This document shows positions 33,600 through 33,787 of a stretch of 33,787 bases of DNA, piece by piece (positions within the stretch are counted from its first letter, which is position 1; each line of letters opens with the position of its first letter). This DNA comes from Lachnospiraceae bacterium. GTDB taxonomy: Bacteria; Bacillota; Clostridia; Lachnospirales; Lachnospiraceae. Below the pieces are notes generated by a model, which was not told where the DNA came from, did not search any database, and was given only the letters and a program-made list of their open reading frames with translations. The stretch lies in the NCBI GenBank assembly GCA_015057085.1, contig SVFB01000081.1, forward strand, positions 1 to 33,787, read 5' to 3'. Both the position numbers and the translations under genes were made by a program.

Positions 33600-33632
33600 A
33601 TTCCCATCGCGCGAGTGCGCATCCATAGATGA

Positions 33633-33760
33633 CGGATTTTGCTTCACAACCGCACCACATCCCTCTTCCCACACAAAATCGGGGCTCGCTGCGCAAAAAT
33701 TGCCCAAGCAAGTGTTTCGCTTCTAAACCGAATTTTTCTCCGGGTCACGAGGGCGCTATT
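33633..33760 (-). repeat. Dispersed repeat, right copy (inverted relative to 39-165)
   Basis: The reverse complement of this stretch matches 39-165, with an 80-bp perfect core (33647-33726) and weaker similarity out to about 33774. It reads toward the lepB promoter. The 301 bases above lepB (33487-33787) hold this repeat, a palindrome and the promoter, and no gene I can support. The window ends a few bases past it. Confidence 0.85.
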
Positions 33761-33787
33761 TCTTACCCTCCCAGATGGCATATCACC

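Noticed and set aside
33525-33707. Open frame of 60 codons across the right repeat on the minus strand
   Set aside because: It uses a different frame of the repeat than the left one and runs through the lepB promoter; no coding evidence.

Overview
The window is a compact chromosomal segment from an AT-leaning Gram-positive anaerobe. I infer Clostridia, most likely Lachnospiraceae, from the product set and gene order: a CdaR-type regulator beside a parE/parC pair, a fused FolB-FolK, an MsmK/UgpC-type ATPase, and the Bacillus-like run rbgA-rnhB-ylqG-ylqH-yraN. This is inference from families, not a database match. I recognise no tRNA, rRNA, CRISPR array, prophage or transposase. All genes but one lie on the minus strand, so the text below follows transcription from high to low coordinates.

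Region 1 (33787 to 28818): an outer dispersed repeat, a good sigma-A-type promoter, then lepB-like, rbgA, rnhB, a long FliK-like protein, a stand-alone FlhB C-terminal-domain protein, and yraN. The signal-peptidase homologue lacks both residues of the catalytic dyad. Region 2 (28817 to 25412): a YtrA-type GntR repressor, an ABC ATPase and an ABC-2 permease behind a palindromic operator, closed by a terminator. Region 3 (25431 to 19890): a PDZ/radical-SAM protein whose promoter suggests a leaderless mRNA, then der, plsY, gpsA, a dUTPase and a phosphoribosyltransferase-fold protein. Region 4 (19814 to 18531): a single sugar-ABC ATPase with its own promoter and terminator. Region 5 (18505 to 8273): CdaR-type regulator, parE, parC, folC, FlK-like thioesterase, folP, folBK, HAD phosphatase and CPBP protease in one tightly spaced run ending at a terminator. 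Region 6 (8106 to 2068): gltB-gltD, the NADPH glutamate synthase. Region 7 (2067 to 1): a small plus-strand membrane protein abutting gltD, then secC-motif protein and lgt, a bidirectional terminator, and a second copy of the dispersed repeat.

The genes are mostly housekeeping: nitrogen assimilation (GltBD), folate synthesis (FolC, FolP, FolBK), chromosome decatenation (ParCE), ribosome assembly (Der, RbgA), phospholipid and lipoprotein synthesis (PlsY, GpsA, Lgt), and DNA hygiene (dUTPase, RNase HII). The less ordinary signals are the signal-peptidase pseudoenzyme candidate, the FliK-like/FlhB-C pair outside any flagellar cluster, the 80-bp perfect inverted repeat at the two window ends, the apparently leaderless radical-SAM gene with its promoter inside a terminator, and a phosphoribosyltransferase fold without its acidic PRPP residues.
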